Source: Cohnella endophytica (GTDB lineage Bacteria; Bacillota; Bacilli; Paenibacillales; Paenibacillaceae). From it: DNA of 64,000 bases. The stretch is taken from positions 304,966-368,965 of the forward strand of contig NZ_RBZM01000009.1 in NCBI RefSeq assembly GCF_003628305.1, in the 5' to 3' direction. The translations under genes were made by a program, and so were the position numbers. The notes below the pieces were generated by a model. The model had not been told where the DNA came from and did no database searches. It saw only the letters and a list, made by a program, of their open reading frames with translations. Below, in pieces: positions 37,257 through 46,493 of the stretch; the stretch's first letter is position 1; the number at the start of each line of letters is the position of its first letter.

Positions 37257-38042
37257 TTAATTTATCGATACGACGTGCAATTCCGCGCCGCTGCTTTCGA
37301 TTAACGCGCGATCCGCATCTCGGATCCCCGAATCGGTAACGAAAATATCGATATCGGACAAATTGGCCACCTTCGTAAAGTAACGGCTTCCGATCTTGGA
37401 AGCATCAAGGATCATAACGACTTTCTCGGACGCTTGAATCATGGCTTTTTTCACCTGCGTGTCCATTAAGTTCGGATCCGTAAAACCATCCTCGGCCGTG
37501 AATCCCAAAGCCGAAATAAACAGCGTGTCCGCATGGTAGCTCGCGAAAAATTGCTCTGCCAAAGGTCCCACGAACGTGCCCGACGCTTCGCGAAGCATAC
37601 CGCCGCCGCTAATCATCGACCTTCTATCGGTAATGAGCGGGCGGAAAAGGTTCATCGTATTCACTCCGTTCGTCAGTACGGTCAATTCCGTGTATGCGCC
37701 CAACGACTCGGCCATTCGGGACACGGTCGTCCCGTTCTCCAGAATAATGACGTCGCGTTCCCGCACGAACGTTTCCGCAGCGTATGCGGCCAGCCTTTGT
37801 TTGATATCGCGATTGCGCGATTGCTTGACGGAAGCTTCCGGCTCTTCGGGCGCGGGCAAAGCGCCGAGATATACCGCTCCCCCGTGCGAGCGCCGCACGC
37901 GGTTTTCCTGTTCCATCTCGCGGAGGTCTCGTCTGACCGTCATTTCCGATACGCCGAAGTGGTCGCTCAGCTCTTTCATGGTCGCCGCGCCGCGTTGCGC
38001 TAAATAGTTCAGGAGCATCTGTTTTCTTTGCAAGGGAAGCAT
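37257..38042 (-). CDS. DeoR/GlpR-family transcriptional regulator
   Basis: 261 residues from ATG 38042 with GGGGTG five bases upstream. Residues 1-60 hold the DeoR winged helix-turn-helix (TMKELSDHFGVSEMTVRRDLREME). The remainder is the DeoRC sugar-phosphate sensor (AAETFVRERDVIILENGTTV, LTVLTNGVNTMN, DTLFISALGFTAEDGFTD, KVVMILDASKIG). It lies directly upstream of the PMI/ROK genes and shares a 16-base operator-like word with them, so it probably represses that operon and itself, responding to a phosphorylated sugar. Confidence 0.9.
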   Translation of the reverse strand: MLPLQRKQMLLNYLAQRGAATMKELSDHFGVSEMTVRRDLREMEQENRVRRSHGGAVYLGALPAPEEPEASVKQSRNRDIKQRLAAYAAETFVRERDVIILENGTTVSRMAESLGAYTELTVLTNGVNTMNLFRPLITDRRSMISGGGMLREASGTFVGPLAEQFFASYHADTLFISALGFTAEDGFTDPNLMDTQVKKAMIQASEKVVMILDASKIGSRYFTKVANLSDIDIFVTDSGIRDADRALIESSGAELHVVSIN

Positions 38043-38072
38043 AGTCACACCCCGAATTTTTTTAACTTATTC

Positions 38073-38088
38073 TAACACAAATGATCAA
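38073..38088 (-). promoter_or_regulatory. Putative autoregulatory DeoR-family operator
   Basis: Second copy of the 16-base word described at 37232-37247, located 31 bases before the DeoR start codon. Confidence 0.5.
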
Positions 38089-38096
38089 CGCCAACA

Positions 38097-38126
38097 AAGA
38101 AGCCCCGATCTATGATCGAGGCTTCT
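38097..38126 (-). terminator. Terminator-like hairpin after the beta-helix gene
   Basis: Arms AGAAGCC-CGATC and GATCG-GGCTTCT pair with one bulge. The minus-strand tail CTTCTTTG is only weakly U-rich, so termination efficiency is uncertain. Confidence 0.6.
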
Positions 38127-38182
38127 GTCGTAAAGTTTATCCGCGTTAAGAAGGCCTTTACTCCTCTAAACGAGGCGCAAAC

Positions 38183-40897
38183 TTACGGAGTCAACTGCAC
38201 AGAATCGATAAAGGCCGTGTTGTCCGTGGTCGTTGCGCCTTGGAACATGATCGTATGGCTTCCCGCGCCGAGCGTGAACGCGCTCGTGGCGAACGAACCG
38301 AAAGTTCCCGAACTAGGCGAGAACGTGCCTTGATTCGTGCCGTCGACAAGCACGTTAAACGTTTGCTGCCCGCCGAAGCTTGTTCTTCTCGCGGCTTTAA
38401 AGCTGACTTTAAACGTTCCTCCCGCGGTCAAAACAAACGTTTGGGAGATGGTGCCGTCCTTCTGCAACAAGGCCATCTGCGTTCCGTCGGGCGCCGCCGG
38501 CGTCCCCCAAGCGCCGTTATTCTGAAGGACAAGCCCGGCGTAGCCGCCGAATGTCCAACTGCCTCCGGTCGGATTGTACGCGTAGCCGTTCGGCTGGCCG
38601 CTCATGCCCGGAGCTTCGAAATTGCCGTTCTCCAGAATCGGAAACAGATAGATTTCGCCCATATTGAAGCTGCCCGTCGTCGTGCCCGGCTCGATATCAA
38701 ACCGGATTCCCGTAATCGTCCCCGTCCACGAAGCCATCGTCGTCATATCGACCGCATAGGTTTTGAATTGGGAATCGTTTGCCGAGATCGTAAAGGTTTT
38801 GCTTTTCGCCTCGTCCCAGAAATTGCTTCCGCTCGTCTTGAAATAAATTTTCCCTTGCGTCGACGCGGTATTGTTTTTCAACTTGATAATCATTTGGTTT
38901 TGATCGCTACTTACATTCATCGAATCGTTGAAAATATACGGATCATCTCCGTTGATATTGTAAAGGGTATTGTCCGAAAGCGGGGAGGCATGCGCTTCGG
39001 ATACGGCATGCCGAGAAAATCCGTTGATGCCGGTATCTTCGTTCGTCAGCTTGAATACGGTACTGCCCGTTCGTGTCGCTTGGGCGACGGGAACGATCTT
39101 GATCGCGTCCCCGATCGTCGTTCCGCTGGAGGCGGCCGTCAGCTTGACGTACGGCGAAGCGCCTTTTCTTAACGTATAGGTGCCGAGCAGATTCCATTTG
39201 CCGCCGTTCGTCGTCTGATCGACGGATACGTTAGAGGAGTTGGTTCCGTCGTAGACGGTATACGTCGCCGCCGTAGCGAAGCTTGGATCCTCGGCCCACC
39301 AAGCATAGACGTTGTATGACTGCGTAGCCGGAATGACGGGATTAAACGTCATCGTCGCCCCGCTTCCCGGCGCGGCGGACTTCACCCCGTACAAGTAAGG
39401 CGTTTGATACGAATTCGTCGATGCCGGTACGTTCGTCCAAATGCCGGTCGTGTTCACGGAAGCCGCATCGTAGTCGTCGACGATGAGAGTGTCGGATACC
39501 GCGTTGATATTTCCCGAATTGGTTACGGTACCGCTAATATTGACGTGTCCCTGCGCTTTCTCGAATACGTTGTTCTTAACCGACGAGTTCGCGTCCGGGG
39601 TGACCGCAACGTACACTTCTCCGTTATTGAAGTTTTTCAGCTCGTTTTGAATAAAGACGTTGCCCACGACGTTCGTGCTTCGATTGGCTCCGTTCGTGCC
39701 GAAATACATGATGCCGCCGGAATGGTTGTTTTTGAAAATATTGTTCTGCGCCGTAACGTTCTCGTTGTTGCCTTCGAAATCCAGACCGCAGCCGTCCACG
39801 GTGTTTTTGCTGGAGCCGATGAATTCGTTGTTCGTTATCGTCAGATTTTTGGAATCCGAAACGCCGCCTCCCGTAGGACCGTAACTGTACGGGGACTCAC
39901 CCGAGTTCGTTGAAATGACGTTGCTGACCGTTCCTCCGTCAGTCCCTTGCATCCACCAGCCGAAGGTGCCGCCGGAGTTGCTGGAATTGGTCAAATTTAC
40001 GTTTTGATAATTGACTTGCGTTCCGTCGGGGTACAGCTCCCAAGGGTTGTTCGATCTTCTTACGGGCATAAGCAAACTCTTCGTTCTTACGCCTCTTAGA
40101 TTGCTTAAGTAAATATTTTTTCCTCTGATGCCGTTGTCTCCCTGATAGCTGTCTCCGGTCAGAATAACTCCCGCCGAATAAGTGACCCTGAAATGCACGG
40201 AATTTTTGATACCCGGATTCGTGCCGTCCGGTTGGTCGTTCGAGAAGTAATCGATACCGTCGATGTCCGCAAAATCGATATTCGTAATCGTTGTGCCGTC
40301 ATTCGTTTGTCCCGCGTTATTCCACAGAACGATACCGCCTTGCGCATTGGATAACTTCAAGTCTTGAACTTTCCATCCGTGCGGATTCTGGATAAACACG
40401 GCGAAATAATCCTCGTTGGCGCCGCTGCTCTCGTCGAAGCCGGCGACAAGACCTTTCCATGACGATGGATTCGAGTTGTATTGAGAATAGTTCGGCGTAT
40501 AAGTGCCTTTGATGACCGGCTTGGCCCCCGTTCCGTATGCGCCCAGAACAATGGGATTGAGAGGATCGCCTTTGCTTCCGTTTCTAAAGCCCGTCCTATA
40601 ATAGTTATGCGTTCGGGTCGAACTGTAATAACCGTCGTCGTAAACATTGCCTTCGCTCGTCCAAGTATCGCCCCGTTTGAGCAAGATTTGGTCTCCCGGC
40701 CCGTAAGCCTGATTGGACGCTTTAACGAGCGTTTTCCACGGAGTGCTGGAGCTTGTTCCGTTGTTGCTGTCGTTTCCTGAAGAACTGCTGACGTAGTAGG
40801 TAGTGCCCGCTGCGTGCGCATATTCCGGGATACCCGTAACCGCAACGGATAAAACGAGACCGAACGCAATCAATAAAACAAAAAATCTTTTTGACAT
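38183..40897 (-). CDS. Secreted right-handed beta-helix protein with golvesin-type and C-terminal binding domains
   Basis: 904 residues from ATG 40897; an AAGGAGG site lies eight bases before it, inside a longer but false reading frame. Signal peptide 1-about 28 (ends AHAAG). About 30-455 is a parallel beta-helix (TYYVSSSSGNDSNNGTSSSTPWKT opening in separate blocks, then repeated NNxF/NNVF rungs such as LTITNNEFIG, AQNNIFKNN, VVGNVFIQN). About 469-590 is a golvesin C-terminal-like domain (TLIVDDYDAAS, YNVYAWWAED, GDAIKIVP). The remaining third is two beta-sandwich regions resembling carbohydrate-binding modules (ILENGNFEAPG, TFVLTAGGTFKVSFKAARR). This plan is common in pectate-lyase-like and other polysaccharide lyases. 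No catalytic residue is assigned. Confidence 0.82.
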   Translation of the reverse strand: MSKRFFVLLIAFGLVLSVAVTGIPEYAHAAGTTYYVSSSSGNDSNNGTSSSTPWKTLVKASNQAYGPGDQILLKRGDTWTSEGNVYDDGYYSSTRTHNYYRTGFRNGSKGDPLNPIVLGAYGTGAKPVIKGTYTPNYSQYNSNPSSWKGLVAGFDESSGANEDYFAVFIQNPHGWKVQDLKLSNAQGGIVLWNNAGQTNDGTTITNIDFADIDGIDYFSNDQPDGTNPGIKNSVHFRVTYSAGVILTGDSYQGDNGIRGKNIYLSNLRGVRTKSLLMPVRRSNNPWELYPDGTQVNYQNVNLTNSSNSGGTFGWWMQGTDGGTVSNVISTNSGESPYSYGPTGGGVSDSKNLTITNNEFIGSSKNTVDGCGLDFEGNNENVTAQNNIFKNNHSGGIMYFGTNGANRSTNVVGNVFIQNELKNFNNGEVYVAVTPDANSSVKNNVFEKAQGHVNISGTVTNSGNINAVSDTLIVDDYDAASVNTTGIWTNVPASTNSYQTPYLYGVKSAAPGSGATMTFNPVIPATQSYNVYAWWAEDPSFATAATYTVYDGTNSSNVSVDQTTNGGKWNLLGTYTLRKGASPYVKLTAASSGTTIGDAIKIVPVAQATRTGSTVFKLTNEDTGINGFSRHAVSEAHASPLSDNTLYNINGDDPYIFNDSMNVSSDQNQMIIKLKNNTASTQGKIYFKTSGSNFWDEAKSKTFTISANDSQFKTYAVDMTTMASWTGTITGIRFDIEPGTTTGSFNMGEIYLFPILENGNFEAPGMSGQPNGYAYNPTGGSWTFGGYAGLVLQNNGAWGTPAAPDGTQMALLQKDGTISQTFVLTAGGTFKVSFKAARRTSFGGQQTFNVLVDGTNQGTFSPSSGTFGSFATSAFTLGAGSHTIMFQGATTTDNTAFIDSVQLTP

Positions 40898-41004
40898 TAT
40901 CGATTCCTCCTTATTTTTCATGCTCTCGCTTCATCATTAATTTAAGGCAATCGACCGGAAGCTACAATGTTCTATTTTCGGTACAATGGCGTTTTTTTCG
41001 TATA

Positions 41005-41050
41005 TGAAAAAAACCTAATCAACCCGGTTTTCCAGGCTTCATTAGGTTTC
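41005..41050 (-). terminator. Rho-independent terminator of the MATE/acetyltransferase operon
   Basis: Stem AAACCTAAT / ATTAGGTTT enclosing a second small CCGG-containing hairpin, with TTTTTTT on the minus strand. It lies about 60 bases after the acetyltransferase stop. Confidence 0.75.
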
Positions 41051-41111
41051 TACTTCGTGTTCTGGAACAAATCAAATATAGACCTTTCGCTTTTAACTCA
41101 GGATTACTGTT

Positions 41112-41741
41112 TTACCATTCCACCTGATCAAAACGCATGTTTTTGTAGTAAAAGATTTTGTCTTGATCCGTAATCTCCCGGAGGACCTTGCAGGGATTAC
41201 CGACTGCTATTACATGGGCTGGAATATCTTTAGTTACCACGCTGCCGGCCCCAATGACGCTTCCCTTTCCGATTGTAACGCCCGGTAAAATGATTGCGCC
41301 GCTACCGATCCAAACTCCGTCTTCTATAACGACCGGCAAGGCAAACATTCCGCCTTCTTTGCGCATTTCCGGGTGCACTGGATGGCTGGTCACAGCGATC
41401 GTTACATTGGGGCCAAACATCACGTCATTGCCGATCGTAACCTTATAGTCATCGACAACCGTTAAATTAAAGTTGATGTACACATTATTACCTACCGTAG
41501 TATTCGACCCGTAGGACATACGGATTGGAGGCTCCATCCATACATTTTCACCCATGCTCCCAAAAAGCTGTTTCATCAGAGATTTCCGTCCATCCAGATC
41601 ATCAGGATGCAATCGATTGATTTCGTAGCACAGAGCCTTGCCACGCTGGCGTGCTCGAGCTAGAGCAGCTGCTTCCTCCGGGTAATTAGAATCGTGATCG
41701 GTAAACAATTGACAGCTCTTCATTCGCTCTTGAATATTCAT
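41112..41741 (-). CDS. Maltose/galactoside O-acetyltransferase family protein
   Basis: 209 residues of the left-handed beta-helix acetyltransferase family (Maa/LacA/NodL). The N-terminal Mac domain (ERMKSCQLFTDHD) is followed by hexapeptide rungs (VWIGSGAIILPGVTIGKGSVIGAGSVVTKDI in consecutive blocks) and the conserved catalytic His region (TSHPVHPEMR). It transfers acetyl from acetyl-CoA to a sugar or glycoside. AGGAG site eight bases before the ATG. It follows the MATE exporter by 29 bases, which suggests acetylation followed by export of a sugar or a foreign glycoside. Confidence 0.9.
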   Translation of the reverse strand: MNIQERMKSCQLFTDHDSNYPEEAAALARARQRGKALCYEINRLHPDDLDGRKSLMKQLFGSMGENVWMEPPIRMSYGSNTTVGNNVYINFNLTVVDDYKVTIGNDVMFGPNVTIAVTSHPVHPEMRKEGGMFALPVVIEDGVWIGSGAIILPGVTIGKGSVIGAGSVVTKDIPAHVIAVGNPCKVLREITDQDKIFYYKNMRFDQVEW

Positions 41742-41770
41742 GTTTTAGTCTCCTCTGCATGCCATTTTCT

Positions 41771-43156
41771 TTAACTAACTTGTTCAAAATTTCTTGTAAT
41801 ATTGTTCAACCATTTGTATTGACGATATCTGATATAAGTAACAGGAAGCTTAACGACCTCATCCAAGCTAATTACGAGATACAACACGATGGGAGGTAAA
41901 TGGTATACAAAAGCACAAACGTAGCCGAGCGGTAATATGATGCCCCACATCACAACCGTATCGCACCAAAACCCAAATTTAGAATCGCCTCCGGCAGTAA
42001 ATATACCCGCAATTATCGTGGAATTCATCGACTTGGCAATACAATAAAAAGCACTAATATACAGCATGCCATCCAAGTAATTTTGTGCAGTAGCGTTTAA
42101 GCTCACGATAGAGAAAACCAGTGGTTTTAGCACCAAAATCGTGCAGCCTGCAATAAATCCAAAAATCAAAGCGTACAGGCTCATCCTATTGCCCGCATGT
42201 TTCGCTTTCTCAATCTCTCCCTGCCCCAAATATTTTCCGATTAATACAGACCCTCCGCTGGCAATGCCTCCGCATAATACAACAGCCAGGTTCTTGACCA
42301 CGGATGCCACGGAATTCGCTGCAACCATGTCAGAGCTTACATGACCGATAATTGCGGCTGTCGCAGTTAAAGCAATGCCCCAAACAATATAATTGCCTTG
42401 GACAGGCAAGGTGTATTTCCAGAAATCCTTTAGCAAATTACGATGACTGCCTTTAGATGTAGGAAGTCGGAAGCGAATCGACCCTCGGGTAACGGAATGT
42501 ACAATACAGTAGGCAAGTTCAATGAAACGAGCTAAAACCGTTGAAAGGGCAACAGATGCAACCGCGAGCTTAGACATCGTCGGAAAAAGAAAAAAGATGC
42601 AGATTGCATTGAACAATATGTTCAAAATTAAGCATATCGAGCTAATCGAAGCACTCAGTCGTGCCTTTTCCATGCTTCTGATTACAGTGAGATACATCTG
42701 CGATAGGCCCATTGCAAGATACGAGAACGAAATCATTTGTAAGAACCTTGAACCATACTCAATCAATTCGTTATCCTGTGTAAAAAATCGCATTAGCGTT
42801 TCCGGAACTAAAAACGTAACAGAAAAAAATAGAACAGAGATACATAGCGAGAACGTGCAGGCAATACTGAGAACGCGCTGAATCGTTTGTAGATCTTTCT
42901 TGCCCCAGTACTGCGCAGTAAGAATACCTGCTCCCGTTGACAATCCCATGTAAAACAAGGTCAAAGCAAAGGTAATTTGTCCTGCGAGCGATACGGCCGA
43001 CATCGCAGTTTGGCTAATCATGCCCATCATGACCACATCTATTGAAATGACCATAGCTGAGATCAGATTCTGCAATGCAATGGGAATAACGAGAATCCTA
43101 AGCTCCCGATTAAAATCACGGTTCATGGGAGCTTTTATTTGCATACGATTTTTCAC
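41771..43156 (-). CDS. MATE-family efflux transporter
   Basis: 461 residues with twelve predicted membrane helices in two MatE halves (IPIALQNLISAMVISIDVVMMGM, LPVQGNYIVWGIALTATAAIIGH). The family uses proton or sodium gradients to export organic cations and drugs. Start GTG 43156 or ATG 43144, both with acceptable purine-rich leaders. It is transcribed divergently from an AraC regulator 126 bases away and ahead of an acetyltransferase gene. Base composition here is more AT-rich than in the flanking core genes. Confidence 0.9.
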   Translation of the reverse strand: MKNRMQIKAPMNRDFNRELRILVIPIALQNLISAMVISIDVVMMGMISQTAMSAVSLAGQITFALTLFYMGLSTGAGILTAQYWGKKDLQTIQRVLSIACTFSLCISVLFFSVTFLVPETLMRFFTQDNELIEYGSRFLQMISFSYLAMGLSQMYLTVIRSMEKARLSASISSICLILNILFNAICIFFLFPTMSKLAVASVALSTVLARFIELAYCIVHSVTRGSIRFRLPTSKGSHRNLLKDFWKYTLPVQGNYIVWGIALTATAAIIGHVSSDMVAANSVASVVKNLAVVLCGGIASGGSVLIGKYLGQGEIEKAKHAGNRMSLYALIFGFIAGCTILVLKPLVFSIVSLNATAQNYLDGMLYISAFYCIAKSMNSTIIAGIFTAGGDSKFGFWCDTVVMWGIILPLGYVCAFVYHLPPIVLYLVISLDEVVKLPVTYIRYRQYKWLNNITRNFEQVS

Positions 43157-43282
43157 CTTATTCTATCCTCTCTCCTTCCTGTTAAATTGAATGATATCAA
43201 TATAGAACAAATTTATTGTCCCATCTATTAAAATTGACTATGTTATTATAAGAATCGTATATAGATCAAAGAGGTGTTTCAT

Positions 43283-44179
43283 TTGATTAAAAATTTAGAA
43301 GTGTTTTCGGATTTATCGGAACGCTTGGATTATAATCTTCCCGATTTACCTCTTTATGTTCGTAAAGGAAGTTTGCATCAATTTAATAATTATGCCGCTG
43401 CAGCTCATTGGCATTCGGATGTAGAGTTCATTTATGTTCTAAAAGGATCAATGGATTTCTCCGTTAACGGACATATTACTCGCATAGAACAAGGGAATGG
43501 AATATTCGTGAGTAGCCGCCGATTGCATTTTGGTTTCTCCCAAGATCATATCGATTGTTCATTCATTGTTGTTGTCATTCACCCCGCCCTTCTTGGCGAA
43601 GGTGAATCCCCGCTTCAAACCTATTGGGACGAAAAATTCAGCCAAATCATGGACGACTTTGTATCGCTCACAAAACAAGTTGCATGGCAACAGAGCATAT
43701 TGCTGTCTCTTCAAGCGATCTATGATGAAATGCACGATAGCATTTCCCCAAATCCGCTTCGCCTCGCTTCTCAAGCTTTATCTTTATGTGCCTTAACCGG
43801 AGATCACCTACAACCGAAGGTAGGGCAACCTGAAGACATACAATTGTGGACAAATGTTCAGAAGATGACCAATTTCATCCGTCAACACTATGAGCAAAAA
43901 ATAACGCTTGAAGATATAGCATCGGCGGGAACTGTTTGCAGGAGTCGTTGCTGCACATTGTTTAATAAATATATAGGTCAAACCCCTAACACGTATCTAA
44001 CTAGATATCGAATTCAGAAAAGTTGTGAAATGCTGAAGGAAACAAAACGATCCATAAGCGAGATTGCACTGGCTTGTGGTTTCCAAAGCGGTAGTTACTT
44101 CACATCTATTTTCCGAAAACAACTGGGTTTAGTTCCACAGGATTATCGAAAACAAACTAAGAGTAACCATATATCTTAA
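43283..44179 (+). CDS. AraC-family transcriptional regulator
   Basis: 298 residues. I use TTG 43283 because AGAGGTG lies six bases upstream; the GTG at 43274 is itself part of that ribosome site. An N-terminal cupin (AAAHWHSDVEFIYVLKGSMDF, FVSSRRLHFGFS) precedes two C-terminal helix-turn-helix motifs (ITLEDIASAGTVCRSRCCTLFNKYIGQTP in parts, SISEIALACGFQSGSYFTSIFRKQLG). It is divergent from the MATE/acetyltransferase pair and is the likely regulator of it. The gene ends nine bases from the convergent MFS gene. Confidence 0.88.
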   Translation: MIKNLEVFSDLSERLDYNLPDLPLYVRKGSLHQFNNYAAAAHWHSDVEFIYVLKGSMDFSVNGHITRIEQGNGIFVSSRRLHFGFSQDHIDCSFIVVVIHPALLGEGESPLQTYWDEKFSQIMDDFVSLTKQVAWQQSILLSLQAIYDEMHDSISPNPLRLASQALSLCALTGDHLQPKVGQPEDIQLWTNVQKMTNFIRQHYEQKITLEDIASAGTVCRSRCCTLFNKYIGQTPNTYLTRYRIQKSCEMLKETKRSISEIALACGFQSGSYFTSIFRKQLGLVPQDYRKQTKSNHIS

Positions 44180-44188
44180 AAGGGTCTT

Positions 44189-45430
44189 TTAGGATATGGA
44201 TTCAAACTTGGTCTTCTGGTCGTTTGCTTTTCTTGTTTGCGCCCCTAGCGGCTTGGCTGCTTGCGATAGCAATCCGGCAACCACGACTGCGATTAACACT
44301 ACGATTAGAGCACGGAGTAAGCCGACAGATTGGCCGATTAGCCCTAATACAGGAGGGCCGACAAGGAAAGCGATGTAGCCGACCGTTGATACGGCGCCGA
44401 CTCTTGCGGCAACGCCGCGAGGATCGTCACCTGCTGCAGACAGTCCCACAGGAAAGCCGCATGCCGCGCCAACCCCCCAAAACACAATTCCGACAATCGC
44501 GACTACGTGATTATGTCCGAATATAACAAGAAGCAGTCCTATAATGGCGGAAATCGCGGATGCTCGCAGGATGACAACTCTACCGAACCGATCTAGTAAC
44601 TTGCCACCGACTGCACGACAAAGGGTCATCGCGGCCACAAAGACGCCAAAAGAGAATGAACCCATAGCAGGCGTAACTTTATAGCCGTCCACCATAAGAA
44701 GCGGCAACCAATCATTTGCTGAACCTTCCGCAAAAGCCATTCCAAGTACGATGATGCCAACCAAAATCGTACGCCGTTCTTTCCATATGGCCATACGTTC
44801 TTTGACGTTCATTGACTTCACTTTTGAATCACCAGCTTCCTTCGCCGTGCCTGCTGGTACGAGACGATATACATATAAGGTCGTGAACAGAAGAACCGCC
44901 ACCGCAATTGCCAGATGAATGGGGACCGATATTCCGATCCTAACAGCACCTGTTCCTGCCAATGAGCCCAGCAGTGTACCCACGCTGAATGCTGCATGAA
45001 AACCAGTTAATAGCGACTTTTGGGCTACTTTCTCAACTGCCGTTCCCTCCACGTTCATCGCGACATCGCATATTCCGTGTCCGAATCCAAAAACAGCTAA
45101 TCCGACAAACAACATCATGCTGTTTGTAAGCAACGTACCGCATATCCCAACAGCCAGAAGCCCTACCGCATTTATGGACAGACCGGTCATCATGACAAAA
45201 CGACCGCCCTTATGCGCAATTAGATGACTGGCACTCGTCAGGCCGACGATAGCACCAATAGACATCCCCAAAATGATCCAGCCCATCTGAGATGTGGTAG
45301 CTCCCAAAGCATCCCGAATGGCCGGTGTACGCGATACCCAAGAAGCAATCGTAAACCCTGGCAAAGCAAATATGAAATAAATGGCGATACGCCAATGCCA
45401 AATTTGGCGGTTAGTTAATGAGCGATTCAT
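44189..45430 (-). CDS. MFS transporter
   Basis: 413 residues from ATG 45430 (AAGGAGG nine bases upstream). Twelve membrane helices in two six-helix halves, with the major facilitator loop motif between helices 2 and 3 (SHLIAHKGGRFVMMTG). The family branch resembles sugar or efflux permeases such as the fucose permease-like group; substrate unknown. A DeoR-type regulator gene lies 152 bases upstream in the same direction, which hints at a sugar or sugar derivative. Confidence 0.85.
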   Translation of the reverse strand: MNRSLTNRQIWHWRIAIYFIFALPGFTIASWVSRTPAIRDALGATTSQMGWIILGMSIGAIVGLTSASHLIAHKGGRFVMMTGLSINAVGLLAVGICGTLLTNSMMLFVGLAVFGFGHGICDVAMNVEGTAVEKVAQKSLLTGFHAAFSVGTLLGSLAGTGAVRIGISVPIHLAIAVAVLLFTTLYVYRLVPAGTAKEAGDSKVKSMNVKERMAIWKERRTILVGIIVLGMAFAEGSANDWLPLLMVDGYKVTPAMGSFSFGVFVAAMTLCRAVGGKLLDRFGRVVILRASAISAIIGLLLVIFGHNHVVAIVGIVFWGVGAACGFPVGLSAAGDDPRGVAARVGAVSTVGYIAFLVGPPVLGLIGQSVGLLRALIVVLIAVVVAGLLSQAAKPLGAQTRKANDQKTKFESIS

Positions 45431-45582
45431 AGGGTTGGTCCTCCTTGCTGTATGCGTTGCGATACATTCCATGTTATCTTTTTAAACTAATTTAATAAGT
45501 GCACATGAGTTTGCTGAATGGAATGAGCGATGATGGGGCGACCTGGCTTTCCCAAACGCCCCCATGATTCCACTCTTCAGGC

Positions 45583-46362
45583 TTATTCCTCAGTCATTCC
45601 TTCTTCTGAAACAATTAGCAACTCCACGTTGTTCTGTTGAAGAATCTCTACAAAAGCTTGTTCAGGTTGTTTATCCGTTATCAGCAAGTCAATGGCTTCA
45701 AGCCCGCACACCCGATAGAACATTTGTGCCCCGAATTTCGTATGGTCAGCTAACACGACAATTTGTTTTGCTCGTTTAATCATCTCGCGTTTGACAAACC
45801 CATCTTCTTCATTCAGGTAAAAGAGTCCATCAGGTGTAATGCTGCATGCCCCAAGAAACAATTTGTCTACTTGATAATCCCTTAGTTTTTCGATAGTCGC
45901 CTGTCCAAATAAGAACCTATGCTGAGGATGCAATTCTCCGCCAAGAAGATATGTTCGAACGGCAGGCTTTTTGGAGAGTACATCCGCGTTATCGATTGAA
46001 TTTGTAACAACGACTACATTTGTAGCAGTAAGATGCTCGGCAGCAAATTGGACCGTCGTTGAAGCATCCATCAGAATGAAATCGCCATTGTTAACAAGAG
46101 AGGCCGCAAAAACCCCGATCCTGATCTTCTCTTCGGATTCACGTACCAGACGTTCATTGTATTCATGTACTTTATTCGCTTGTTTAGGGAGAATGGCTCC
46201 TCCATGCGTTCTGATGACTAGACCCAGCTCTTCCATCCTTAGAAGGTCACGGCGAGCCGTGTCTCGGGATACTCCGAAAATATGGCAAATATCTTGAATG
46301 CTAACACGCCCATGTTGCTCTAAATAATCAACAATTTTGTTGAGTCGTTCTTCCTGATACAA
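45583..46362 (-). CDS. DeoR/GlpR-family transcriptional regulator (second)
   Basis: 259 residues starting at TTG 46362 with GGTGAGG five bases upstream. Helix-turn-helix VSIQDICHIFGVSRDTARRDLLRMEE at residues 19-45, then the DeoRC sensor (VNNGDFILMDASTTVQF, VVVVTNSIDNADVL, DKLFLGACSITPDGLF, QIVVLADHTKFG). It probably controls the MFS gene downstream and the divergent small gene. Three decamer repeats lie 29-58 bases upstream of its start and are candidate operators. Confidence 0.88.
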   Translation of the reverse strand: MYQEERLNKIVDYLEQHGRVSIQDICHIFGVSRDTARRDLLRMEELGLVIRTHGGAILPKQANKVHEYNERLVRESEEKIRIGVFAASLVNNGDFILMDASTTVQFAAEHLTATNVVVVTNSIDNADVLSKKPAVRTYLLGGELHPQHRFLFGQATIEKLRDYQVDKLFLGACSITPDGLFYLNEEDGFVKREMIKRAKQIVVLADHTKFGAQMFYRVCGLEAIDLLITDKQPEQAFVEILQQNNVELLIVSEEGMTEE

Positions 46363-46390
46363 TGTACCCTCACCACCCCTTGCGGATATT

Positions 46391-46420
46391 TAAGCGTTCA
46401 TAAGTTATTATAAGCGTTTA
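46391..46420. promoter_or_regulatory. Three tandem decamers, putative DeoR operator
   Basis: Three adjacent 10-base units begin with TAAG and end in A: TAAGCGTTCA, then TAAGTTATTA, then TAAGCGTTTA. Units one and three differ at a single base. They sit in the 131-base gap between the DeoR gene and a divergent gene, one helical turn apart, as in operators bound by DeoR-family oligomers. Confidence 0.5.
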
Positions 46421-46493
46421 TCGTGCAATTTCAACTTGTTTTCTTAAGGCATCATCTGCTACAATGATCGCGAATGAAAGGTGGGAGAATACA

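Noticed and set aside
43234..43263. Promoter TTGACT with TATATA for the AraC gene
   Set aside because: The spacing is 18 bases and the predicted start site would fall on the ribosome site, so the match is likely chance in AT-rich DNA.
44171..44197. Inverted repeat between the convergent AraC and MFS genes as a terminator
   Set aside because: The arms pair but neither strand has a T run; too weak to annotate.
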